Below, one piece after another: positions 49,278 through 62,481 of a stretch of 64,000 nt of DNA. This DNA comes from Cloeon dipterum (Eukaryota; Arthropoda; Insecta; Ephemeroptera; Baetidae): assembly GCF_949628265.1 (NCBI RefSeq), contig NC_088786.1:11966001-12030000 (forward strand), written 5' to 3'. The position numbers and the translations under genes are program-made. The stretch's first letter is position 1. Each line of letters opens with the position of its first letter. The notes under the pieces were generated by a model that was given only the letters and a program-made list of their open reading frames with translations, did no database searches and was not told the origin of the DNA.

Positions 49278-51563
49278 TGCCGGCTGGAGCTGGAGGAGGT
49301 GCCCTTTGACCAGGCTAGCTCCTCCGTCTGACCACCTCGTCACATCCTCAAGAATTTACCATCAATTCCTCCTGCAGTCAATATTATAGAGCTTTCTCCT
49401 CATAGACATTTTGTACCAGAGTAATATTTGTAAGGCTTGGGTTGGTGTTAGTGCGTTTTTCTGGCCTTCGAGAGCATTTCCCGTACATACGTTGATAAAA
49501 TTCACGGTAGATGATTTTAATAGATAAAATGATGCAGGGATATTTGAGTTATTTGGCTAATTTTTCAATACATATATCCGAGTTTCTATAGGTTATGAAG
49601 AACACTCTTAAGTATATAAGACTATTAAACCCATTTTTTAAATACATAAAAGTTCAGAGACGTCCATTTGCAATTTTATCGTCAAAAAGGACCGCAAAAG
49701 AATTCAACTGTTTGAGATACAATGAGCCTAAAGTGCCATATTATTCCGAGCTCAATTTCTGCATTTAAATATTTTCTAAAAATTCAACGCTTTTCTGCCA
49801 AGTTTTATTAACAAACGTAAAAAATCCCATGCTCATAATAGCTAGTCTAAATCATTTGAACGCTCTCGAGGTCAATATTAAGCTCAGATACTGGAAAACG
49901 ACTAATATTACTCACTCAGGCCTTGAATGACACACGCACACTCACAAACGTTTTACACCAAAGTCTGACGGATCAAATAATATATCGGAATGGAGAACCA
50001 TATCGAGTATGCGCGTTTTAACGGCCGGTTCGTTTGGTAAAAGCGGCATCTTGCTTACATATGCGGATCTCTAGGCTTGGAAAATTTTAATACGCACAAA
50101 ATAATTTAAAATATTTTTTAGCATTTAGGACATCAGATCACGACGAACCATTTCTCATTGAGCAAGTATATTGCTTTGTTATGAAACGAAATTTCACATT
50201 TTCCCAGCCTTATAGTGATTTCCTCGTCCGGTGCTTTTCTATTTTTACTTCTCATCGTAGATTTTTATGGTAGTAGAGTCGATGCGTATCAAAAATAGAC
50301 TTCTTCTCAATATAAAAATATATCAAAACTTGGAAATCCAAAATGGATGATGATATCAAAAGGTCGAAATTAGAATAATAATATTGATTAAAACTCCTTT
50401 ACACCTTTTTAGCCTACGCGCGCGAGCGGGTGTCAACCTTTAGTCAATTTTTAACCTCGACGCCGTTTCCTTGCTATTTATACACTCTGTGCCAAATTTG
50501 TATAATGATTGTACGTACGTCAATTGTGTAGCCAACTTTGCGCGGCCATTGCCTAGGAATTGTATTGTAATACTTTAAAATGCATGTACTTAAATATGGG
50601 TCAGAGGTTGGAAATCGGAAAGTGCCATTCAACGGTCGCTGCTCTGATAAGAAAATCTCGTCTCAATTTCTACTAAGAGGGGTCGAATCGGCTTTACTCC
50701 AGGAGCCTCTTTCGTCCCTCTAGCAACTTCAACTCGGGAGCCTACACAATTAACGAAAATTGAAAGCTAGGGCAGTGACAAAACGGAGCTAGATAATAAT
50801 GATGATTTGTACCTCTTAGCCTTTTTGCCTAGGCCTACTCACACAAACAATTCATTTTTAAAATGTATCAATAAGAAGCAACAATATGCTGTGTAAATAA
50901 CTGTAACTTATTAGAAAGACTCAAAATCAGAAATACACAGATGGAGAGATAATAAACAATAATTAAGTATAACACTCTCACACTCACAATAATGATATCG
51001 TCATGACAATAATGACAAGTGCTTTAGAAACAGCTCTGATGAGATTAATTTAAGGAAAAAAATGGACGCGAAAATATGGAAAGCAGCAATATCACAAAAC
51101 AAAAAGATGAAAGTGAAATCTCTTTTCGAGAAATTGATCTTATTTATGAATATACTATATATATTTAAGCATTACTTAATAAAGTCTATTGTCTTCAATT
51201 AGGCTTTTTGTTCATTGCGATATATTCCTCTTTGCAGCAACAGTGTGTTCGTCTACATCAAGTTTAAATGGTACAATTGCACGTGTTTTCTATATAGGTT
51301 ATTGTGGATACATTGAGCATCAACTCCTTCTTCTTACCTGCGAACATTTAAATATATGCGACTCTTTCAACTTCAGCTTGGGACTATGTTATTGGATAGA
51401 AAGGCAGTTTCACTTTTTGGGTCTGCACAACCGAGGAAAACAGTTTTATATATATTCTTCTTGCTCTTCTTGTTAACAATCAACATGATTTCTCTCAATA
51501 TATGATTCTCTCTCTTAAAACTTAACAAAAAGGCGGGAATGATTTATCTAGTCGGATGAAGCG
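49278..51563. other. 3' UTR of the sugar porter and convergent end of myosin V
   Basis: AT-rich sequence with no coding signal. Two plus-strand AATAAA signals (50951-50956 and 51178-51183) could end a long transporter 3' UTR. The later one lies only about 380 bases before the myosin V stop on the other strand, so the two 3' ends may overlap. Confidence 0.45.
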
Positions 51564-54500
51564 CTACACTTTGCGCAACATTGGCAAATTCAGCACATCA
51601 GGCACTTCGACGTCTTCCAGCCGGATATTCGACGGGTTGAACGGGAAGCGCACTGGGAAGCTGAACTTTGAGTCCATCAACAATGTGGCCTGTTTGTGAT
51701 GAGAATTGGATAACTGACCAATCTGAACGGCAGGATAAAGGCTCACCTGTCCCTGAGACTCGGCTCGCTCTCCCAGACGTTCTTGGATTTGCCTGATGAA
51801 CGAGGCTGGCACCCTTTCTTCATACTCGTCCGCGGGCGTGTACAAATTCAGGATCTTTATAATCTGTGTATAAAAAAGAACAGGGTAAGGACGTTTTTAA
51901 GATAAGAATAAAGAGAGTTTACCTGGAAAACCGAGAGCTTGTCGCACATTTCGCAAACGGCGACGACGTCATTCTCAGTCTTTCGCGCTTGCAGCAGCTG
52001 CGACGCCTGGATGACGGGCTGCAGGGTGTCCACCACGCTCTTGTCTGTCACCCGGTGGTCTCGCAACCACTGCTCCAAATGGCTAATGTTGTACCTGGGA
52101 ACATTGAAAAAATTGTCTTCTGTTAATATGATAAAAGAAGAATTTATGAATTTTCACAAAAATGTTGTATTTTTTTCAACCTGGGATCTGGGAAACATGT
52201 TTTATTTTAAAATTTTCTTTAATACTTTTAAAAAGGAAAATGATTGAATTCTCGAAAAAATCATGCAATTTTTTATAATTCACTTCTCCAATTGTTGATA
52301 TGTTAGATTTTTATATAACTTCTCAAATAATGTTTTATCACACCTGATTTGCATGCCCTTGGACCAGTGGCAAAGGTCCTTGCGCAGGAGCAGCGTGTTT
52401 AGGGCAGCGGCGCAAATGAAGTAGAAGAGTTGCCTCAAGATCTGGGTGAGCACCTCTGGATCTGCGCCATGCAAAATCAGCGTTCGGTGCACAAAACTCA
52501 GCTCGTCGAGCAGCGAATTGAGGCCCAGGCGGCCGTCGGAAGCTGCTCCTACTGGTGATAGTGGCTCCGAACGGTTACGCATGCCAGCAGGTCGGTTCGC
52601 TGAAAGGCCAGTGATGGCTTCGTGCTCCAAGATACCAGGCTGCACCAGCGGCTGCACACGGCTTTCCAAGTGCTTCATCAGCCCTTGGTAGATGCAGATT
52701 GCTATGTCGCTCAAAACCTACAAGAAATCCCAATTTCAAATATGAAAATATTGCAAAATAAATATAATTAATTTTAACACTATATTTATTATAACAATAT
52801 GTTTTTAAAGGACCGAAAGATTTATTTAAGTAAGAGTGATTTGGATCAGAATAAAGGAGATTAAATATTGATAATTATTTAAATTCATGGTTTTCATACA
52901 TTGAAAAGTATTTGCAATGTAAATTATTTCACTCGCCTGTCTGTATTGCGAGAGGTCAAAGTTGCGGAGACATTGTTCATTCTGCGCCGGTGTGTTTTCC
53001 GCCTGGAACGCCTTGTCACCGCTGTACTGCTTGAGGGTGTGCAGCAAACGCAGCGTGTTGCAAAGCCACAGAACGTGCGTGTCCAAGTCGTCGTTGCGCT
53101 TTTTGATCACTTTGCGCAGGCCGTTGATGGCCGCCGTGAGCAAGGTTCGCACTTTCTCATCGTCGTCAATGTAGTCCGTGTGTCTAATGCACATGAAGAG
53201 AATATAGGCTGGCAGGCCGGGCAAAAGCGTCATCGCCACCTTCGGCTTCAGTTCTGCAAAAGCGGAGACCATTAGCACTGCGGTGATTGTGTAAAATGGT
53301 ATTTGATGTCTCACCATATATAAGTTTCCTGATGACAAGGTTCTCATCTCCTGACTGGTACTCAAACATGCCCATGTATTCACGCTCCTTCTTTCGCATG
53401 ACGGGAACAGGAGGCTGAGGTGACGTTGTTTCTTGCCGCTCCTGCTGCCTCGCGATCGGCAGCGTATCGTCGCGTTTTCGAACTTTGCCTGTCTTTCGCA
53501 GTTTTCTCATTTGATCCATTAAACTGTCGCACTTTTCCTGTAGATCCTGTAGACAAAAATTAAATTTGTGGAAATGACTTTAAATTCATTTAGCATTTCT
53601 GGACTATTTTTTTAAATAAAAAAAGGGTCACAAAGACCTGTGAAAATTAAGCACAATAAATTTTTCTTCAATATTGACCAATAAGAAAAATGTTTGAAGG
53701 TAACAGTAACATGAAAAATTCGACTTTTATAACTCTTGCGATTCTTGCGCAAGAATTTTCTTAAACTTGAAGAGTAAAACTGAATTTTTCTAGTGTAAGA
53801 AATGCACCAACCAAATTCTCTGTTGTGAGTCTCTTGATCTCGTGCTGCATGTACGCTTCAGCCTGCGACTGCGGGCTCTCGCTGAGTCCAAGCGCGAGGA
53901 TGCGTTGCTGGGCAGCGTTCTCCTCTCGCAGCCGCTCCTCCTCGACGCGCCACTCGATTTCGCGCTGCTCGTGCCGTTTCAGCTGAGCTTGCAGCTCATT
54001 TTCCAGCTGCCGGTTGATCTTCTTCTGCGCTTCCAGGGCCATCACCAGCTCGCCATCCTCATTAATCAACTCCTTCTCGTTACCGTATTCAAGGGTCTGC
54101 GTTTGCGAGGCCAGCACGCAGCGCAGCTGGATGCACTCCTCGCGTCGACGCACCAACTCCTCCGTAAGCGCATCTGTTTGCCGCGACAATTCTCGAGCAA
54201 TGCCAGAACCATCCTGTATCCAAAAAATTTTCTTAGTATAGATCCAACTTAATATTTTGACACGTTTTACATATACACGACATACTTGTATGTTGGCATT
54301 TAAAATACATAGAAATTTAATAAAGACATTTAAGAGGTGAAATATTTTTTCCAGAAGTCTGTGGTGGTTGCCTGGTTGGTTGATTGCATTTTTTAAATTA
54401 TTGCTTAAAGGACAAGCGCAGAAATACCAAATTCTAACGAATATTAGAACTTCAGGTATAAGCCTTTAAGACTCAAAAAGATATTTAACAAAAATGTTTG

Positions 54501-57500
54501 ACTAGATTCCGATCACCAAAAAGTTTCATAACGTTTACCTTATCAGCAGCGGCATTTTTCAGGGCTGTCATGTTGGCGCGGATCTTTTCGTTCTCCATCT
54601 CCAGCTCCTGCAGGCGGAACACGTCCTTAGCACGTGTCAACTCGTCCGAGCCATCAAGGCTGGTGGTGATGTCGGCGCCTTTGGACTCGAGCCGCTCAAG
54701 CTGTTGCTGCTGTCTCTCACGCTCCCTCTCTAGCTCACGCACCTTCTGCTGAAGCTTGAGCAAAAGGCCTACGTCCTCATCAGCACCCCACAACCCGGAG
54801 TCTTCCTCGGGAGCGTCGTTGGACAGGCGGCGGCCACGCGGCGCTGGGGTAGGTTTCAGCGCTGCCTCGTACCTGCTCTGTAACTCCTGGTGGTCCGCCA
54901 ACAGCTTCTGGTACGCCATGCGCTCCTCGTCCTGTTCCTGGATCAGCATCGCTTTCTCCTTCTCTGACTGCATCTTCGACTCCTCTGGAAAATTTTATCC
55001 CAGTGATAATGATTCGTAATAGGAAATTTTAGTAATTCTCACCTCTGACAGCTTTCTCTGCAGACTTCAGTCGTTCATTCAGTTGTTCCACAGCCTGTTT
55101 GAGTCCCTGATTGTGTTTGTTTACGTTCTCCAATTGCTGGATATATTCCTTTTCTTTCTTAGCTGCTGCATTAGTGAGATCCACCTGCAAGAATTAACCA
55201 TCGTGAAAAAATACTTAAAAATGAGAAAATTTAGAAGCACGCAAAGATATTTAACAAAAATTAACCCTAGTTTCATTGCCAAGCTAAATAAGTTATAATT
55301 TCCAATCTATAACCTTTAAACCAGCTAAAGTTATTTGACAGCAAGATTAAAGACTTTGCGGTTGAATTTATATAAAGTAGATGATGCAAGAAGGTTATTT
55401 CTATTATAAAATTAAGAGATTTTGTTTGAGATAAATTTCATTAATATGTGATTGGCTAGATTTAAAAAAATAATTAACATTTATTATGGCTACTGCATCA
55501 ACTTGATTTGACGTTTGAAGATTAAGACTTGGGTTTCATGATAAAATATTAGCTCTCTTTGAACCCATCTACCTCACTTTAGTTAAGTTGTTTATTATAG
55601 TTAAATCCGTTATTAACAGCAAAAGAGGACCAGAATACACCAGCATTACACTTCAAAGTAGAAGTTAATAACGGAACTCACCTTATCGTCGATTTCATTC
55701 CTGAGCTGCTCCTTTGCGATGCGCAACTCCTCCTCCAGTTCAGCAACGCGCTCGGTCAGCTTCCTGCCGATCGCCTCGGCTGCCTTGAGCTTCTCCAGCT
55801 GCTGTTTCGTGATGGTGATGTCACTCTCCGCGTTCTTCATCTTCAGGTTAACCTTTTGCAGTTCTTCGATACGCTGCTGCAGCGAGATGATCTTGTTCTC
55901 TAGACCCTTGTTGAGCTTCTTCACATGCTCCACTGAGCGCGCCTCCTGCTTGAGCTTTCGCAGCCGCCTGCGTGCCAGGAAGCGCCTGATGACGCTCTGC
56001 GCCAGCACCAGCCGCTTCTTCTCTTCCTGGTAGCGACGTCTGGCCAGCCAGCCACGCACCCACCGCTGGATGATCACAGCCTTGGCGTTGCGGCGCAGCG
56101 CGGTGTGGCGCCGACGCGCCAGTACTCCGCGGGCACGTGTCTGCAGCCCCAGAGCGGCGTGACGCACGGCCTGGTAGCGCCTACGTGCCGTCCAGCCGCG
56201 TACATGCCGTTGAATGCGGATGGCGGCACGCCGTTCGCGTTCGTTCTGTGTTCGCCTGCGCGCCAGCACGCCCCTGGCGCGCGTCTGCAGGCCAAGCACG
56301 GCGCGGCGGATGACCGTGTACCGTCGACGCTGCAGCCATCCACGCACTGTGCGCTGCATCGTCAGGCAGCACGCACGGAGACGATCGGCACGCAACTTCT
56401 CAAGGTACGCCACCTGGCCAGCACGGAAGAAGATCTTGGTCTTGCCAAAGCAGCAGTGGTCCTCGTCTTTTATCACCTACAAAGACACAATTCACCTGAG
56501 TAAGTGCATTAATACTGCAAGGATTTCATACGATTTGTTAAAAATTATACATAAAAAACATTGACATCACAGCTTTGGTTATTCACTTTCACAATTTTAT
56601 CATATCAATGAAGACTTGATCTTGATTAGTATTTAGTAAAAATATGGAGCTAAAAGTGACTTAAATATCATAACTTAACATTTTAAGTTAATGAAAGAAA
56701 AATAAAGTATTAAATACTTTGATAAATCTAATTGATTCGGAGTAAAAAATACTAAACTAAATCTGAAAAATTCTTAAAAGTAAGGCGTTGACACAAAACC
56801 TCATATCATTTTTCTTCTTATCAATGGCTAAATTTCCAAATTTAACGATCCATTAATCACTTCTACTTGGACTTTCCTTCACCTAAAATAAATCCACGTA
56901 TTTGACATACCCACCTTTAATCACTTTGGATTCTGTTTGGTTTATATTTTATGGGAAATAATTTTTGAATTCACATAGCAAGACAGAAGAATATGTTGGA
57001 ACAAAATCAGTCACCATATAGTAAACAAAAAATGTCTAGCCTTGTTGCTGGAATATACAGTTCCATAGGTTTTTCTTTGGAGCAAATCATCACTATACTT
57101 TAACTGAAGATTCTTAACTTCCTGCTGTGATTAATAAAAAAAAATATTAAATAAATAATTTATGCCCTTAAATATAATATCGGATTATGTACTCACTCTT
57201 TTCAAAATGTGTTCACATGTGCGTTGCATGTTGGCACGGTCTACGTCTGAAGAGCGGCAAAGTACGCGGTAGCGCTGGAAGAACTCAGTGTATGTCCAGC
57301 GTGAGGGGTAACCAGCGGCGCTGATGCGAATTGTCTCGAGCACGCCGCACGCACGTAACTGCTGGACGGCCCGCTTTGGATTGTACTCAAATTGGGTTTT
57401 TGAGTCATTTGGTTTGATGCAGCGAACGTAGTGGGGCGTTGTCTCGTTCAGTGTCGTCATCAGCATATTCAAGGAGTCACGGAATTGCGAGCCCACCTAT

Positions 57501-60500
57501 AATTTTTAGTTTAGTTTTAAATTCGGTTATACCAATCATGGAACTTTGTATACCGTCTTTTTGTGTTGCTTGGTAGCTGTTCCTGTGGTGGGTAAAACTT
57601 TGATTTTTACACCAGGGGTTTTTGAAACAGGCGGTTCATCCAAAAATAGTTTTCTGACCAGCTCATCCTATAATTTGCAATATAAATGTAAGATATTGAA
57701 TTTCAAACTTAACCAATAAATGACTGACTGAGCTTTGGCGTAGAACTTCTATTTGCTCTTCAATCACAGTGTCACGGTTTTTGTCTAGGAATCCTTGGCT
57801 CTGGTACTCGACCTCGTCGGCGAAGTGGTGGATGATGTATGCACGCGTGCCGAAGCGCGGTTTGGCAAAATGCTTACTCTTCGAGCACCGCTCGTACAGT
57901 TTCTCAGCCCAGGAACTATCTGAACCCTTTGGCATCTGAAATATAACTTACATTCAAAAAACAAATCAAGAATTTTGATGAAGTAAACGAATTTGCTTGA
58001 GAGTTGAAAAAATTAACCAAAAGTATTTTTGATATTCTAGTTTGCTAACCAATTTCTTGTAAACAATTACAGTTGCATTCAAGCAATAATAATTGAGGAT
58101 GTTTCTCGTTCTAGAAAGCAACACTACTTTAATTCAGTTTATATATTTTTTGTACAAACTAAAAAATGATTTTTATTTTGCTTGAATCTTGAATTGAAAT
58201 AGATTTTTGGGCAATCAATATTTACTAGTAAATAACAATGCAAATACAAGCTTAAAAATGGGTATTTAACTCTGATTCCCTTACCCTGCACTCCTCGTCA
58301 AGAAGGTCAAGGATGCCAAGTTTTGCCTCAATGAGGTCGATGCACGGCTGGTTGTCGTAAAAGTCAATCAAGTTCCACTGTATCTCCTCCTTGAGATATT
58401 CTTCCTGTTCCAGCTTGAATACGTGCTGGTTGAACTGCTGCTGCAGCTTCTCGTTCGCGTAGTTGATGCAGAATTGCTCAAAAGAATTGATCTCAAAGGT
58501 CTCAAACCCGTAGATGTCGAGCACGCCGATGAAGCGCTGGCCGCGGCCCGTGTTCTCCAACTCGCGGTTGATCTGCCGCACGATCCAGCTAAACAACTGC
58601 GCGTACACGTGCTTGGCCAGGGCGTCCCTGGCGGCAGCTGCCTCCTGCACGGGCATCGCCTTCATGATCTCATCGCGCATGCTGACGATACGCCGAGTAC
58701 ACAGCCATCGCCGCAGCGCTTTGACGTCTACGCTGAGCAGGGCGCACGCCAGCGTAAGGTGGCGGTCATCGTTGGCCACCTTGCTTTCACCCTCGTTCAC
58801 CTCGACGATCCGCACGTTGCCCAGGTGCAGCAGTGCGGCCAGCACGCGGAACATGCGCAACTGCGTCTGCTCCTCAAGACCAAGCAGTGACAGCGCGGTG
58901 CGTGTCTCGTCAAAAGCCTGAGCATCGTCTACACCTTGTATGCGAGGATCTTCTCCCTGTAAAAACCGAAATGAATGCATTGAAACGAGGTTGATTTTGA
59001 TTTTGTTATTTCAATTATTTAGTTTAAATAATTAAAAATCAAGTTCTGGAAAATAATAATAAAATTCCTTGCCTGATTGGTGAATCGAAAGACGTCACAA
59101 TCACCAAGACTCAAATCGGACAGCAATGGACAACTTTTGCGGGCGGCACAGAGCTGGTAGAAAATGTGGTAGTTCCGTTCACCAGGGGCTTGAAAGACAA
59201 CACGCGACTTCTCCAGAAGATAGGTTCGCATACTGGCGCCCTGGATTTGGTGCCTCTTGTCGAAGTGAATCTCAATGAACTTTCCAAAACGACTGCTGTT
59301 GTCATTGCGCGTAGTTTTTGCATTGCCAATCGCCTAGCAGAAACATTTTAAGATTTTCAAAAACACAATTTATAAAGCAATAAAAATGCCAACGTGAGAG
59401 CACAAAAAGAGCCCAGTCGAAAAAATATGACTGCACTACTAAAAGTACTAAAAAAATAATTTCCTTTTACAATTAATCATCAAAGTAAAAAAGAGCCATA
59501 AAAATATTTTTAAGAAATTGAGAAAAAATATTTTGTTCAAACACGAGTTAATTTCAACCGAAGCTGTTTTTTACCTCCATGATGGGGTTGGAAGCAAGCA
59601 CCTTCTTCTCCACTTGGGTCTCGCTGGCGGCGCCGCCAACAGTGGCGAAGTAGCGCATAGCATATTTGGCAGAGACAGTTTTGCCAGCACCTGATTCTCC
59701 AGACACGATGATGGACTGGTCGTGCGATTCGCGTTCAAGCTTTGTGTACGCTTCTTCAGCCACAGCAAAGATGTGCGGGTCAAGGTCGCCAAGCGCCTGT
59801 CCGCGGTACGCCCAGATCGTGTCCGGTCCATAAATTGGCAGCTCGTGGTAAGGGTTGATCGCAACCAGCACAATTCCTGAGACGCGAAACCACAAAATTC
59901 TTTTAATAAGTCATTGATTTAAAGCGCAATCAAACCACTAAATCCAATATCGACAATAATGGGGATTCATTAAAATGATATTTTGATGGACTGATTTTTT
60001 TTTAAAATTAAAAAGTTATCTGGACAAACTTTTCCTTACATTCTGGTGTTTGAAAGCTTACAAGTTATTTTTGGGCATTAGACGTGGAATAAAATCTATT
60101 TATAGAAAAATGCCGCACCTTGAACTGGATAGGCTCGTTTGATAACCTGTTGCCACGGACGCACATTTGTAAGAACCACAAATCTTAGGATTGGCATTTA
60201 TAAGATGCTAAGTGGTGGGGAAAAGCAATTCTCTTCACATAATTCACATTGAAAACGCACGTGACTCCTTCTGATTCACTGACCATACAAGAGAATCAAG
60301 TATTTGACAAATAGCATTAAACGCGTGATTATTTTCCCACGCGATTGACGCGGAAAAATTATGCAAATGCAACTCACCGCAATACGTGTAGATGGCATTT
60401 TGATTGCAAAAGCGGAATTTCAAGTTGTATAGGACAGCCGGCTCATGGAGGTAGGAAAGCGAGGTCAGGTCGTTCTCGCCTATTAGAATATCTGGATTTC

Positions 60501-62481
60501 GCAACGGAGGCAAATCCTTGTCATCCTTGATCGTCAAAACTTGCTCCTGTTAGAAAAATATATTTGTCAACATCCACAGATATTTACGATCTTTATTTTA
60601 GAAGTTCTCAAAGCTTAGCTGGAGATTTTCACGCCTGCAGTTTTGGCGCAGCTGGATTTAAATTGACGAACGAAATTGAAGTTTGGAACTCACTTTTCCC
60701 TGTTCAGTGCGGATGACGAGGGTGCCTCCTTTGTAGTCTTGCTGGACCTCGGCGCCCACCCAGACTTGCTCGGCGCAGGGCACCCACACCCGGGCCCCCT
60801 GTCAACACACATCACATCATAATCAGACATATGTCAAAATGCTCAATTATCGGAATAAAAAGGTGATGCCCTCGCGGCTGGGTGTAGAGTTCCCACAAGC
60901 AAGCAGATGCTTTTCTCCAATTCCCAAGAAGCTATTCAGGCCGCGTCGCGTGATGCGTGACCGCGCCGCGTACATTGTCGATCGCAGTCCAAAATTCGCT
61001 GCCAATTTGTGCCGATTCCCGGCTTACAATTTAAATATAGTCGGGGCAATACTCGAATTTCAAATCTGCTCGAGGACGCGGCCAAGGCTTGTTTCATTCG
61101 TATTCACAAAAAGCGTAAGTATAAGTATACATAATGTGGAGGAAGAGTTGATTTGTAGAGGCGGATAGCGACTATGCGGCTTTACTCCAGAAATCCGATC
61201 CTTGCAGCGGTGCATTTGAAACCATAAAAATGAAGCTTGTTAGTTTTTTCAAACGGACGGCGCGCCGCCGCGCACACGCATTCCTTTATTGCAGACAAAA
61301 CGTAAATAGAAGCACGCGAAATCTTCGTGATTTTTGCGGATTAACTACTCCAATTTAAGGGGAGAAAAATGCAGACAGACAGTCGCAAAATTATCACTTC
61401 ATATATGAATAAAAAAACACATTATCACTTTCTACGAAATAAATGACATTAAAAAGAAGCTATCAATTTTACATAAATTTTATGAGCGCGAGGTTGGTGT
61501 TACAAAGTGCGCATAATAAAATTCACGTGACTGTTTGGCTCTACGACAGATCAGTTGGGAGGAGGAGGAGGAGGAGAGGAAGAAGACATTTGATGAGAAA
61601 ATCGCTAAAGAGCAGCGTAATTCTGTTTTATTTTATATTTGTGAATAAGTCCATCCCCGAGTGAAGTAGCAAAAAACAAAATTATCAAATGTCTTTTAGT
61701 AAACTGATTATATTGTTGCCAAGATAGAGATAGCTTTGCGCTTTTTCAGAATTAAAAGCAGCCAAAAACTCGGCATTTCTTTTGCATCATAACATTTTTG
61801 GTGGAAGAACTGAAGGTTTAATAATTGTTATTTAGATTTTTTTCTCAGTTATTGACTAGATTTCAGAAGTCTCACGAATTTTTGTTTGTGCAATGTGCAC
61901 CGATGAAAAAATAGTTTTGATTAAAATAGATATAAAAAATGAAAATATTTTAAACATTTGAAACATCAGCGGCATTGGAAACCGTGTACTTGCACAAACT
62001 GTCAAAATATAAAGCAACAATGTAGCATAGCTCAGGTGGTGCTGTACCAAAATTTTAAGATAAAAAACAGAAAGGTACTGATGTAAACTAATTATATACA
62101 GATAAAATACCAAGAAGAAGAGTAATGCAAAATAAATAGCCAGAGCAAGACCTAATTGTATGGTATTTAACTAAAACATTTCCTCAATATGCAGAGGAGT
62201 AAACCAGTTTGGCTGAACTGGTCACCTTGACAGCACTTTGACCAAAAGCAACTAAATACCGTCCGTACTTTTTGCTGTCCATATTTTTTGAATCTTAAGT
62301 TACATAATGTCTCATGCATTAATTAGCCCAATACATAATCACGCGTTACCCTATTGTAGAGGTAGGCGAAGTCGGGTGCGGCGTACCAGCGGCCGAAGGG
62401 GGGCCGGGGCCCGGGGTCCGGGGGCGGACGGTCGGCGGACTGGGAGCGCAACCACCGCACCTGCGGCACGGCGCGGATCAT
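51564..62481 (-). CDS. didum: Class V unconventional myosin (dilute/didum)
   Basis: Processive actin motor that carries vesicles, RNPs and pigment or secretory granules. Exons: 62481-62350, 60798-60694, 60546-60378, 59876-59575, 59333-59073, 58956-58285, 57935-57729, 57667-57554, 57496-57197, 56476-55682, 55184-55043, 54984-54539, 54213-53812, 53546-53315, 53253-52937, 52717-52344, 52094-51923, 51863-51747, 51689-51564; total 1794 aa, close to the 1800 of fly Didum. Motor: P-loop GESGAGKT (195-202), switch I N-D-N-S-S-R-F-G (from 246), switch II DIYGFE (470-475). Six IQ motifs for calmodulin-type light chains span about 790-930. Coiled coil runs to about 1350, then a globular cargo-binding DIL domain to the end. 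The N-terminal 44 residues before G-A-R-V-W-V-P are longer and more Pro/Arg-rich than usual; an in-frame stop lies at 62514-62512, so 62481 is the first possible Met. Two introns use GC donors (after 59073 and 52937). Confidence 0.95.
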
